52,503 nt of DNA, from assembly GCA_003137095.1 (NCBI GenBank), contig PLET01000053.1:909-53411 (forward strand). Direction: 5' to 3'. The position numbers were made by a program, and so were the translations under genes. Source of the DNA: Gammaproteobacteria bacterium (GTDB lineage: Bacteria > Pseudomonadota > Gammaproteobacteria > Steroidobacterales > Steroidobacteraceae). Each line of letters starts with the position of its first letter. The stretch's first letter is position 1. Positions 45,231-52,503 of the stretch are shown here, in pieces. The notes under the pieces were generated by a model. It was given only the letters and a program-made list of their open reading frames with translations. It was not told the origin of the DNA and did no database searches.

Positions 45231-45584
45231 TCATCCTCCCCGATAAACCGAGTAGCTCCACGGCGAAACCAGCAGCGGCACGTGGTAGTGCTCATTCGGA
45301 TGCGCGACCCCGATGCGGATCACCGCATCCTCTATGAATGCGGGAGCCGGCAGCGCCAGGCCGCGCGAGCGGAAATAATCGGCCACGAAGAAGGTCAGCG
45401 AGTAGCGTCCGGCGCGAAACGCCTCGCCGGCGACCAGCGGGGCCGCGCACCGCCCATCCGTGCCGGTGGACACCCGCGCGATCAGCGCGGGGGTGGGCGC
45501 CGTCAATTCGTGCACTTCGATGCGGACGCCGGACGCCGGCAAACCGGCGCTGGTATCTAGCACGTGAGTCGTCAGCTGTCCCAT
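45231..45584 (-). CDS. pucM: 5-Hydroxyisourate hydrolase (transthyretin-like)
   Basis: A 117-residue enzyme that hydrolyses 5-hydroxyisourate to OHCU, between PuuD and UraD in the pathway. It has LTTHVLDTSAGLPA (active-site His near the N-terminus), a central FFVADYFRSRGL, YHVPLLVSPWSYSVYRG, and the C-terminal YRGG (family YRGS). AGGAAGCG just upstream supports ATG 45584; a longer in-frame extension to 45623 has no support. It heads the leftward catabolic operon. Confidence 0.96.
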   Translation of the reverse strand: MGQLTTHVLDTSAGLPASGVRIEVHELTAPTPALIARVSTGTDGRCAAPLVAGEAFRAGRYSLTFFVADYFRSRGLALPAPAFIEDAVIRIGVAHPNEHYHVPLLVSPWSYSVYRGG

Positions 45585-45724
45585 TCGCTTCCTAACGACG
45601 GTGCGGCCACTCACCCCCGCCATCGCACCACCGGCCCATTCTCGATCCTATTTCAATCGAGTGTATGCGATTTTCCCCGATGGCGGTAGCCGCCGGGATG
45701 CCCGCCGTCGCACAATGGAGTCCG
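45585..45724. promoter_or_regulatory. Divergent control region between the catabolic operon and adenine deaminase
   Basis: A 140-bp gap with promoters for both directions. It holds an inverted repeat CTCGAT / ATCGAG at 45641-45661 with a 9-base centre. This differs from the repeat at 34242-34263, so common control of the two regions by one operator sequence is not shown. No confident -35/-10 boxes. Confidence 0.45.
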
Positions 45725-46744
45725 ATGAGCGAACTCTCGCAAGACATGACGGAATTCGTCCGCGGGTTGCCCAAGGCCGAGCTGCACCTGCACATCGAAG
45801 GCACACTCGAGCCGGAGCTGGTCTTTCGGCTGGCGCACAAGCATGCGGTCGATCTGCCCCACCCCACCGTCGAGGCATTGCGCCGTGCGTACCAGTTCTC
45901 CGATCTACAGTCCTTCCTGAACGTCTATTATGCCGGTGCCGACGTGCTGCGCGACGCCGACGATTTTCATGCGTTGACGGCTGCCTACCTGCGCAAGGCG
46001 CATGAACAGGGTATCGTGCACGTGGAGATATTCTGCGACCCCCAGACCCATATTCCGCGCGGCGTCGGACTGGATGCGGTGTTCGGCGGCATCCACCGGG
46101 CGTTGCTCGAGGGGGAGACGCAATTCGGCATCAGCTGGCGTCTGATCCCCTGCTTCCTGCGGCACCTGAGCGCCGCGGATGCGATGCACACCCTGCAGGC
46201 CATCCTGCCGTACAAACACCTGTTCGCCGCCGTCGGACTGGATTCGTCGGAGTCCGGCAACCCCCCGGCGAAATTCGCCGAGGTGTTCGCGCGGGCGCTG
46301 AGCGAGGGCTTGCCGGCCGTGGCGCACGCGGGCGAAGAGGGAGCGCCGGCCTATATCCGCGAAGCCCTGGACGTCCTGAAGGTGCGGCGCATCGATCACG
46401 GCGTGCGCTGCGACGAAGATGTGCAGCTCCTCGACCGCCTGGCGCGGGAGCGCATGCCGTTGACCGTCTGTCCCCTGTCCAACGTCAAACTGAAGGTCTT
46501 CGAGCGCATGGCAGACCACAATCTGAAGCGCCTGCTCGAGCGCGGACTCTGCGTCACCGTCAATTCGGATGACCCGGCCTATTTTGGCGGCTACCTGCTG
46601 GAGAATTATCTGGCGGTTCAGCGGGCGCTCGGGCTGTCGCGTGCGCAGATCCTGCAGCTCGCCCGCAATTCAATCGAGGCATCGTTCCTGGCGCAATCCG
46701 ACAAGAGCCGTTGGACGGCGCTCATCGATCAACATGCCCGTTGA
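45725..46744 (+). CDS. Adenine deaminase, adenosine deaminase family
   Basis: A 339-residue metal-dependent deaminase. Metal-site motifs are AELHLHIEGTLEP (His21, His23), VAHAGEEG, RRIDHGVRC and TVNSDDPAYFGG. The combination LPKAELHLHIEGTLEPELVF, YYAGADVLR, VGLDSSESGNPP and CPLSNVKL is the adenine-deaminase branch (similar to the Pseudomonas enzyme) rather than classic adenosine deaminase; substrate assignment is by that resemblance. It would yield hypoxanthine for XdhAB. A TGGAG site five bases upstream supports ATG 45725 over an in-frame ATG at 45665. Its end overlaps the convergent permease by 23 bp. Confidence 0.9.
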   Translation: MSELSQDMTEFVRGLPKAELHLHIEGTLEPELVFRLAHKHAVDLPHPTVEALRRAYQFSDLQSFLNVYYAGADVLRDADDFHALTAAYLRKAHEQGIVHVEIFCDPQTHIPRGVGLDAVFGGIHRALLEGETQFGISWRLIPCFLRHLSAADAMHTLQAILPYKHLFAAVGLDSSESGNPPAKFAEVFARALSEGLPAVAHAGEEGAPAYIREALDVLKVRRIDHGVRCDEDVQLLDRLARERMPLTVCPLSNVKLKVFERMADHNLKRLLERGLCVTVNSDDPAYFGGYLLENYLAVQRALGLSRAQILQLARNSIEASFLAQSDKSRWTALIDQHAR

Positions 46745-48134
46745 AAATCCGCACGAGCGTAGCGCCGCCGGGCGACCCGCCGGCGGCCAGCAGCAGTGAA
46801 ATCGCGACACCCGCCAGCGCGGACGCGATGAAAACATACACCACGTACACGTAGGGCGCGGGCGGCGCCGGATAGACGCTGAGTATCAGCACCAGGACCA
46901 GCAGCGCGCTCGCCACCGCGGCGGTCAGCAGATCGCTTCGCTTGAGAAGTCCCTGCCCCTTCAAATAGCGCGGCAGGGCGACCACCACGATGAGATAGGC
47001 GCCGATGAGCCCGATGGAACCGAGCTGCGAGATGAAGTTGATGCTGAAGCCGAGCGGCGCCCGGAGCAGCAGCATGATCACCGGTATCGCTGTGCTGACC
47101 AGTGAGATCAGGGCGATCGCGCGGTGCGGCGTGGCGTTGCGCGGGTGCGCCTCGCCGAATCGCGGCCAGAATCGCCCGTCGCGCGCCATTGAAAACAATA
47201 CCCTCGACGCGATCGTCAGCGAGCCCAACGCACAGCCAAAATAGCTCAGGGCGACGCCAAACGAACTGACCGGTCCGAGCCAGGCGCGGCCGATGGCACG
47301 CGCGACGTCATCGAAAGGCACGGTGAGGCCGTTGGGTTCCCCGTGGATCACACCGCGGTTCTCCAGCGCCACGATGCAATAGGTCATGATGAGGTACAAC
47401 AGGGCAAGCGGCAGCATGGAGCGGAAGATCGCGCACGGAATGGTGTTCTTGGCGTCCTGCGCCTCCTCCCCGAGACTGGTGGCCCCCTCGAATCCGGCCA
47501 TCAACATGAAGGCCAGCACCAGCCCGCCCTGCAAGCCCGTGAAGTGCACGCCGCGAAGATCGAACTGCGCATGATCGGTCCACGCATCCGCATGGTGCAT
47601 CCCGGCGATGATGAGCAGCAGCATGACGCTCACCGACGCGCACTCGATGACGAGCATCAGATTGGTCGACAGCTTGATGCCGCGGTGCGCCGCCATCCCG
47701 CATGCCAGCATGACCAGCGCCGTGAGCGTGGCCACGCGCACCGGCGTCACCGACGGCCCCAGCCACGGCACCAGCAGCATGTCGAAATAGGACGCTGCGG
47801 TGAGCGCCGCCGCCGGCACGCAATACGACATCCCCAGCAGGTAGATCCATCCGCCGACCAATCCGCCCACCGGCCCCCAGCCGAGCTCGCTGAAGGCCGC
47901 GAGCGAGCCCGCGGATGAATGCAGCGTCGCGAATCTCACGATGCTCAGCATCACGACCAGAAATACGCCGAGTGTCACCAGCAGCAGCAGCCACGTGCCG
48001 TTACCGGCGCTGATGATCAACAGCGGAATGATCACACTGATGGTCCCGGCGGGCGACAACACGCCGAATGTCTGTGCAAAGCTTTCGAGCAGCGACACGC
48101 AGTCGCCGCGCAATCCGGGCCTCGATGCGCTCAT
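46722..48134 (-). CDS. APC-superfamily permease next to guanine deaminase
   Basis: A 470-residue membrane protein with 12 hydrophobic segments of the amino acid-polyamine-organocation type. Family traits are SLLESFAQTFGVLSPAGTISVIIPLLI (helix 1), MLMAGFEGATSLGEEAQDAKNTIP (helix 6) and SRVLFSMARDGRFWP. The ATG at 48134 overlaps the guanine deaminase stop by ATGA. APC members mainly move amino acids or amines; a purine-related substrate is suggested only by position. Confidence 0.88.
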   Translation of the reverse strand: MSASRPGLRGDCVSLLESFAQTFGVLSPAGTISVIIPLLIISAGNGTWLLLLVTLGVFLVVMLSIVRFATLHSSAGSLAAFSELGWGPVGGLVGGWIYLLGMSYCVPAAALTAASYFDMLLVPWLGPSVTPVRVATLTALVMLACGMAAHRGIKLSTNLMLVIECASVSVMLLLIIAGMHHADAWTDHAQFDLRGVHFTGLQGGLVLAFMLMAGFEGATSLGEEAQDAKNTIPCAIFRSMLPLALLYLIMTYCIVALENRGVIHGEPNGLTVPFDDVARAIGRAWLGPVSSFGVALSYFGCALGSLTIASRVLFSMARDGRFWPRFGEAHPRNATPHRAIALISLVSTAIPVIMLLLRAPLGFSINFISQLGSIGLIGAYLIVVVALPRYLKGQGLLKRSDLLTAAVASALLVLVLILSVYPAPPAPYVYVVYVFIASALAGVAISLLLAAGGSPGGATLVRIFNGHVDR

Positions 48135-49522
48135 GATCGCATGCCCTCGGAGCGCTCGTGCACCAGACGGTTGCCAACCCAGACGCTGTGAACATCGGCG
48201 CGGGCGCAGTGGTAGACGATCTTCTGCAAGATGTGCTCGGGAGCATCCTGCGCAAGAACGCGAAGATTGCCGGCCGGCGAATTCGCATCGATGACCACGG
48301 CATCGAATTGGTAACCCTCGCGGAACAGCCCCACGTTCAGGTCGAGCGCCTCGCCGCCTGCAGCCGTCGCCAGCCAGAAGGCGGTCGGCGCATCGATCCG
48401 CGAGGCCTCGCGGCGCCGCCGTTCCCGGCTCTGCGCCGCGTCGACGCCGGACTCCAGGGTGCGCGAGGCGATCACCGCCTGGCGCGCATTGTCGAGGATC
48501 GACGGGCTCGCGCCGCCGGCGATATCCGTGCCGAGACCGACATGCAGCCCGCGTTCCAGCATGCGCCGCAGAGGGAACACGGCATCGGAGAAATACACGT
48601 TCGACAGCGGGCAATGCGCGATGGCGGCGCCGTGCCGCAGGATCACCGCGGCATCGTCGTCGGTGATGAAATTCCCATGCGCCAGAATCGTGTGCCGCGA
48701 CAGCAGGCCAAAGCGGTCGATCGCCATGGTATCGGTGACGCCGCACCGGTCCAGCACGAACAAATGCTCCCAATCGCTCTCCGAACAATGCGTCTGCACA
48801 TGGCAGCCGCTCTCACGCGCCAGGGCGCCGAGTCCGCGCAGCAGCCCGTCGCTGCAAGACGGAATGAAGCGCGGGGTAATGACCGGCCGGATCAATCCGC
48901 CGTTTCCGGACATCGTGCGCACGTACTCGATGAAGTCGCGTGTTTCGGCCAGGGCGATGCCGGCGGATTTGTCCCGATAATACGCGGGGCACTGCTGCGG
49001 ATCATCCATGGCGACTCGTCCGACCAATGCACGCTGTGCGCGCCGCAGACAGATGTCGGCAAGCCTCTGCGTCGCCGGCAGGTGAATGGTGCCGTAGTAC
49101 ACGGCGGTGGTCGTCCCATTGGCGAGCAGCGTGCCGACCAGGGATTCGTACACCGCCTGCGCGAATTCCGTGTTCGCGTAGCGCGCTTCCAGCGGGAACG
49201 TGCAGGCCTGCAGCCATTGCTCGAGCGGCAGATCCAGCGCCAGGCCGAGCTGCGGGAATTGCGGTGCGTGCACGTGGAGGTCGATCAGACCCGGCAGCAG
49301 GATTTGATCCGCACCGAGCGTAACCAGGCCGCCGGCCGCGGCGAACCGCGCGGCCGCCGCCCCGGCGTCGGGCGACCCCTTGGGATGAACGGCCTGTATG
49401 CCGCCGTCGGCGCCGGCCACGATCAGCACGTCGCGAAGGTACTCCAGACGGCCGCGCACCGGCGTGTGCAGCGCGTTGCCGAGGAATGCGCGCTCAGTGG
49501 CTGGTTTGGGCAGGCTCTGCAC
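48131..49522 (-). CDS. guaD: Guanine deaminase
   Basis: A 463-residue amidohydrolase converting guanine to xanthine. Metal and substrate motifs are PGLIDLHVHAPQFPQLG, QTHCSESDWEH, ILAHGNFI and GLGTDIAGGASPS. The length fits guanine deaminases. The start is taken as GTG 49522, 4 bp after the permease stop; the upstream ribosome site is poor. The product feeds xanthine dehydrogenase encoded in the neighbouring operon. Confidence 0.93.
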   Translation of the reverse strand: MQSLPKPATERAFLGNALHTPVRGRLEYLRDVLIVAGADGGIQAVHPKGSPDAGAAAARFAAAGGLVTLGADQILLPGLIDLHVHAPQFPQLGLALDLPLEQWLQACTFPLEARYANTEFAQAVYESLVGTLLANGTTTAVYYGTIHLPATQRLADICLRRAQRALVGRVAMDDPQQCPAYYRDKSAGIALAETRDFIEYVRTMSGNGGLIRPVITPRFIPSCSDGLLRGLGALARESGCHVQTHCSESDWEHLFVLDRCGVTDTMAIDRFGLLSRHTILAHGNFITDDDAAVILRHGAAIAHCPLSNVYFSDAVFPLRRMLERGLHVGLGTDIAGGASPSILDNARQAVIASRTLESGVDAAQSRERRRREASRIDAPTAFWLATAAGGEALDLNVGLFREGYQFDAVVIDANSPAGNLRVLAQDAPEHILQKIVYHCARADVHSVWVGNRLVHERSEGMRS

Positions 49523-49526
49523 GGGA

Positions 49527-50450
49527 TCAGCGATCCGGCAGAAACGGCTGCGCCAGCGACAGCGGCGCATTCTGACGCAGGACTCTCGGGTTGCGTGAGA
49601 TCGCCACCAGCACGGCGATGGTCGCCACGTATGGCAGCGAACTCAGCATTTCCGAGGGCACCTTCAGGCCGAAGCCCTGCACGAACAATTGCAGCACCGA
49701 CATCCCCCCGAACAGCCATGCGCCCATCACCAGACGCCAGGGCCGCCACGCGGCGAATACCACCAGCGCAAGCGCAATCCAGCCGCGGCCCGCGGTCATG
49801 TCCTCGACCCATAGCGGCGTATACGCGAGCGACAGGTACGCCCCACCGAGACCCGCCATGCCGCCGCCGAACATCGTGGTCAAATAGCGGATCCGGATCA
49901 CCGGATAGCCGATCGCAAGGGCGGATTGCGGCGACTCGCCGATGATGCGAACCACCAGGCCGGCCTTGGTCCGGAACAAAAACCACCAGACCGCCGCCGT
50001 CAATGCCAATGCCAGGTACACCATCGGATCCTGATTGAACACCACCGGCCCGATGAAAGGTAGATCGGCCAGCACCGGCACGTGGATCCTGGTGATCGAG
50101 GTCACCGTGCTGCTGTCGAAGCGGTGTCCGATGAAGCCAGAGAGTCCGGATCCGACGATGGTCAAGGCAAGCCCGGCGGCATATTGATTGGCGGCCAAGC
50201 CGACCGCGAGCACCCCGAACATCAGCGAGGACGCCGCACCGGCGGCCGCACCGGCGGCTGCGGCGACGAAGGCCGGATAGCCCGCGAAGGCCGTGGCGAA
50301 CGCGGTGACCGCGCCGATCAACATCATGCCTTCCACCCCCAGATTGAGGACGCCCGATCGTTCGGCGACGAGTTCTCCCATGGCCGCGTAGATAAGCGGC
50401 GTCGCGGCGACGAGGGTGCCGGTGAGCATAGGGATGAGCAGATGCTGCAC
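49527..50450 (-). CDS. Second nucleoside-type ABC transporter, permease B
   Basis: A 307-residue permease of the same family as 27121-28047: AATPLIYAAMGELVAERSGVLNLGVEGMMLIG and PSEMLSSLPYVATIAVLV. GTG 50450 is preferred because LLIPMLTGTL then aligns with family N-termini; the first ATG is 50429. It lies 5 bp after the partner permease and 4 bp before guaD. Confidence 0.9.
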   Translation of the reverse strand: MQHLLIPMLTGTLVAATPLIYAAMGELVAERSGVLNLGVEGMMLIGAVTAFATAFAGYPAFVAAAAGAAAGAASSLMFGVLAVGLAANQYAAGLALTIVGSGLSGFIGHRFDSSTVTSITRIHVPVLADLPFIGPVVFNQDPMVYLALALTAAVWWFLFRTKAGLVVRIIGESPQSALAIGYPVIRIRYLTTMFGGGMAGLGGAYLSLAYTPLWVEDMTAGRGWIALALVVFAAWRPWRLVMGAWLFGGMSVLQLFVQGFGLKVPSEMLSSLPYVATIAVLVAISRNPRVLRQNAPLSLAQPFLPDR

Positions 50451-50455
50451 CGGCC

Positions 50456-51517
50456 TCAAGCCCTCTTCAGCCGGACGCGATGCCAGATCAGCACGTCCGC
50501 CGCCAGCAGAAAGAACAGCAGCATGCCTTGGAAGCTGCGTGCCAGCGACGCGGGCACGTTCAGCGACATCTGCACGGCCTCCCCGCCCAGATACAGCAGC
50601 GACAACAGCAGACCTCCGAACAGGATTCCGAGCGGGCTCAGGCGCCCGACGAACGCCACAATGATGGCGGCGAAACCGTAGCCCGGCGAAATCACCGGGG
50701 TCAATTGACCGAGGGGTCCCGCCGCCTCCATCATGCCGGCGACGCCGGCGGCGGCGCCGCTGATCAGCAGGCTCAGCCAGATCATGCGGCCCTGACGAAA
50801 TCCGGCATAGCGCGCCGCACCGGGCGCCGCACCGCTCACGCTCATCTGGAAGCCTACGAAGCTGCGTTCGAGGAACAGCCACGCGGCGAACACCGCGCCC
50901 AGGGTCACCCAGATCGAGACATTGATACGCAGTCCGGCGATGAGCGGCGCAAACATGGCCGAGGGGGCGAAGACCGAGGTTTGCGGATAATTGAGGCCTT
51001 CCGGATCCTGCATCGGTCCGTTGACCAGATAGGAGAGGATCAGCGCCGCCACATAGTTGAGCATCAGGCTCACCAGGATCTCGCTGGTGTTGGCACAGGT
51101 CCTGAGAAACGCCGGGATCGCGGCCCAGGCCATCCCGCCGAGAGCGCCGGCCAGCATCATCGCCGGCAGCAGCCAGGCGTGCCCGCCGGCGCCGAAGTGC
51201 AGGGCCAGCCAGCCGGCACAGATGGCTCCCACGGTGAACATGCCCTCCGCGCCGATGTTCCACACGTTGGCGCGAAAGCCGACGGCAAGCCCGAGGGCGA
51301 TCAACACCAGGGGAGATGCCTTGAGCAGCCATTCGGAGAGGCCGTTCGGTGAATTCAAGGGTTCGACGAAGAATATCTTCAAGGTGGACAGGGGATTGAG
51401 GCCGAGCGCCAGCAGGATGGGCACGCTCGCCAGGACGGTGGCGAGCAATGCGATCAGCGGGGCGGCCACTCGCATCAAACGCCGCGGCGCCGCGCGCGGC
51501 TCGAGTACGATGCGCAT
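50456..51517 (-). CDS. Second nucleoside-type ABC transporter, permease A
   Basis: A 353-residue permease, paralogue of 28044-29129, sharing EWLLKASPLVLIALGLAVGF, ANVWNIGAEGMF and PGYGFAAIIVAFVGRLSPLG. ATG 51517 is chosen; a GTG sits directly before it at 51520. No strong ribosome site is visible, so coupling to the ATPase gene 4-5 bp upstream is likely. Confidence 0.92.
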   Translation of the reverse strand: MRIVLEPRAAPRRLMRVAAPLIALLATVLASVPILLALGLNPLSTLKIFFVEPLNSPNGLSEWLLKASPLVLIALGLAVGFRANVWNIGAEGMFTVGAICAGWLALHFGAGGHAWLLPAMMLAGALGGMAWAAIPAFLRTCANTSEILVSLMLNYVAALILSYLVNGPMQDPEGLNYPQTSVFAPSAMFAPLIAGLRINVSIWVTLGAVFAAWLFLERSFVGFQMSVSGAAPGAARYAGFRQGRMIWLSLLISGAAAGVAGMMEAAGPLGQLTPVISPGYGFAAIIVAFVGRLSPLGILFGGLLLSLLYLGGEAVQMSLNVPASLARSFQGMLLFFLLAADVLIWHRVRLKRA

Positions 51518-51521
51518 CACA

Positions 51522-52503
51522 TCAGGCAGCGGACTGGAAGGCGGGCCCGATGCCGGCCATGGCCAGGCCGATGTGCTCGAGGTGCGCCCCGGTGCAGGGT
51601 TTGGCCGCAGACAGCCGTCCCTGATGGATCACCGCGATGCGGTCGCAGATTTCCAGCAATTCATCGAGTTCCTCCGAAAACACCAGCAGCGCCGCGCCGG
51701 ATCGGCTCAAATCGATCAAGCTTTGCCGCAGGTACGCCGCGGCTGCGACATCGACCCCCCAGGTGGGCTGCGACGCGATCAGCACCCGGGGCGACAGGCT
51801 CACTTCCCGGCCGACGATGAACTTCTGCAGATTGCCCCCGGACAGGCTTTGCGCCGGCGCCGACGAACCCGCGCATTTGATTCCGAAGCGCTCGATGATG
51901 CTCCGAGCCAGGGCCCCGACCCGCGCGCGACGGATCAGACCGCCGCGAATCAGGCCCATGGCATGTGCCGTCAGCAACGTGTTGTCGGTGAGCGGCATGC
52001 GGGCCACCGCGCCCCGTCCCAATCGCTCCTCGGGCACGCAGGCGAGGCCGCGGGCGCGGCGCGCCGCCACCGTCAGATGTCCGACCGGTTCGCCGTCGAA
52101 GAGCACGGCGTCGGCGCGGCCGGTGGTCTCGCCGCTCAGCGCCGACGCCAATTCGCTCTGTCCGTTTCCAGACACCCCGGCAATGCCGACGATCTCGCCG
52201 CCGCAGACCTCGAGCGAGATGTCGCGCAAGGCGGTCGCGAATGCATCCGGCGGCCGGGTCGAGAGCGCCACCGCCCGCAGCCGCGCGATCGGTTCGCGCG
52301 AACAGCCGGTGCGGCGTACGGCGGGCAGCGCCGCCCCGACCATCAGGCGCGCCAACCCGGCGGAATCGACCTGCTTGGGATCGGCGAGCGCCACCACGCG
52401 GCCCTGGCGCAAAATAGTGGCGCTGTCGCACAGCTCGCGGACTTCGTCCAGCTTGTGGGTGACGTAGAGAATGCTGCAACCGGCCGCCGCCAGCATCCGC
52501 AGC
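51522..52503 (-). CDS. Second nucleoside-type ABC transporter, double ATPase (partial, right edge)
   Basis: The frame is open to the right edge, so the N-terminal ATPase domain is mostly missing. What is visible starts in the end of domain 1 (SILYVTHKLDEVREL) and continues into domain 2 with the degenerate Walker A GVSGNGQSELA, CVPEERLGRGAVARM and signature LSGGNLQKFIVGREV. It closely resembles the 29116-30657 protein in layout and motif text. No BMP protein for this second system lies within the window. Confidence 0.92.
   Translation of the reverse strand, partial: LRMLAAAGCSILYVTHKLDEVRELCDSATILRQGRVVALADPKQVDSAGLARLMVGAALPAVRRTGCSREPIARLRAVALSTRPPDAFATALRDISLEVCGGEIVGIAGVSGNGQSELASALSGETTGRADAVLFDGEPVGHLTVAARRARGLACVPEERLGRGAVARMPLTDNTLLTAHAMGLIRGGLIRRARVGALARSIIERFGIKCAGSSAPAQSLSGGNLQKFIVGREVSLSPRVLIASQPTWGVDVAAAAYLRQSLIDLSRSGAALLVFSEELDELLEICDRIAVIHQGRLSAAKPCTGAHLEHIGLAMAGIGPAFQSAA

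Noticed and set aside
51522..52503. Partial ATPase at the right edge as a single-domain ATPase gene
   Set aside because: An ATG at 52496 opens the frame but lies inside the end of an ATPase domain (THKLDEVREL); the paralogue shows the gene should continue beyond the window.

Overview
The window is a high-GC, densely coded chromosomal stretch of a Gram-negative, aerobic to microaerobic proteobacterium. System I (Ccm) cytochrome c maturation, cbb3 oxidase, a TonB-dependent receptor and an outer-membrane heme barrel all point that way. The TonB receptor style and gene order suggest a gammaproteobacterium of the Steroidobacterales/Nevskiales/Xanthomonadales kind, but that placement is inference. 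I see no mobile element, CRISPR array or rRNA. One tRNA-Leu is present, and no gap between genes exceeds 300 bases. Neighbouring genes often overlap by 1-4 bases, so translational coupling is likely throughout.

Left part (1-25 kb): respiration. A nine-gene ccmABCDEFGHI operon reads leftward from 6461 and runs off the left edge inside ccmI. Divergent from it are a one-piece heme c/outer-membrane barrel protein (Cyc2-like, 6657-8066) and a diheme c4-type cytochrome. A FixL/FixJ-type two-component pair with an intact-looking heme PAS domain follows, then a tandem universal stress protein. The cbb3 oxidase operon (20220 down to 11808) is ccoN-O-Q-P, a 91-residue unknown membrane protein, ccoG, a very short FixH-like protein, ccoI, ccoS and a DsbD/SafE-like membrane protein. 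hemN is divergent from ccoN. A CHASE4-like GGDEF-EAL protein, a DMT permease, an ABC exporter and tRNA-Leu(TAA) close this half.

Right part (27-52.5 kb): purine uptake and degradation. One leftward operon (34125 down to 27121) encodes a TonB-dependent receptor, a NUP-family purine nucleoside permease, a double ATPase and two permeases of the nucleoside/BMP ABC family. The BMP binding protein is divergent from it. A second leftward operon (45584 down to 35420) carries 5-hydroxyisourate hydrolase, xdhA, xdhB, xdhC, puuD (urate oxidation), puuE, uraD, allantoicase and ureidoglycolate lyase. Adenine deaminase is divergent from it. A third leftward group (right edge down to 46722) has a second nucleoside-type ABC system, guanine deaminase and an APC permease. 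Together these encode every enzyme from adenine and guanine to glyoxylate plus urea, with outer- and inner-membrane uptake. No transcription factor is encoded in this 25 kb block.

Most notable points: the UraD protein carries a shortened M20 (allantoate amidohydrolase-like) domain that seems to have lost its lid/dimerisation part; the Cyc2-like barrel beside the ccm genes; the linked TonB receptor, NUP and nucleoside ABC system with two adjoining inverted repeats in its divergent promoter region; and an 18-bp in-frame repeat array in the ureidoglycolate lyase gene. The heme-dependent urate oxidase PuuD links the purine half to the cytochrome c half, because its C-terminal heme would need the Ccm system.
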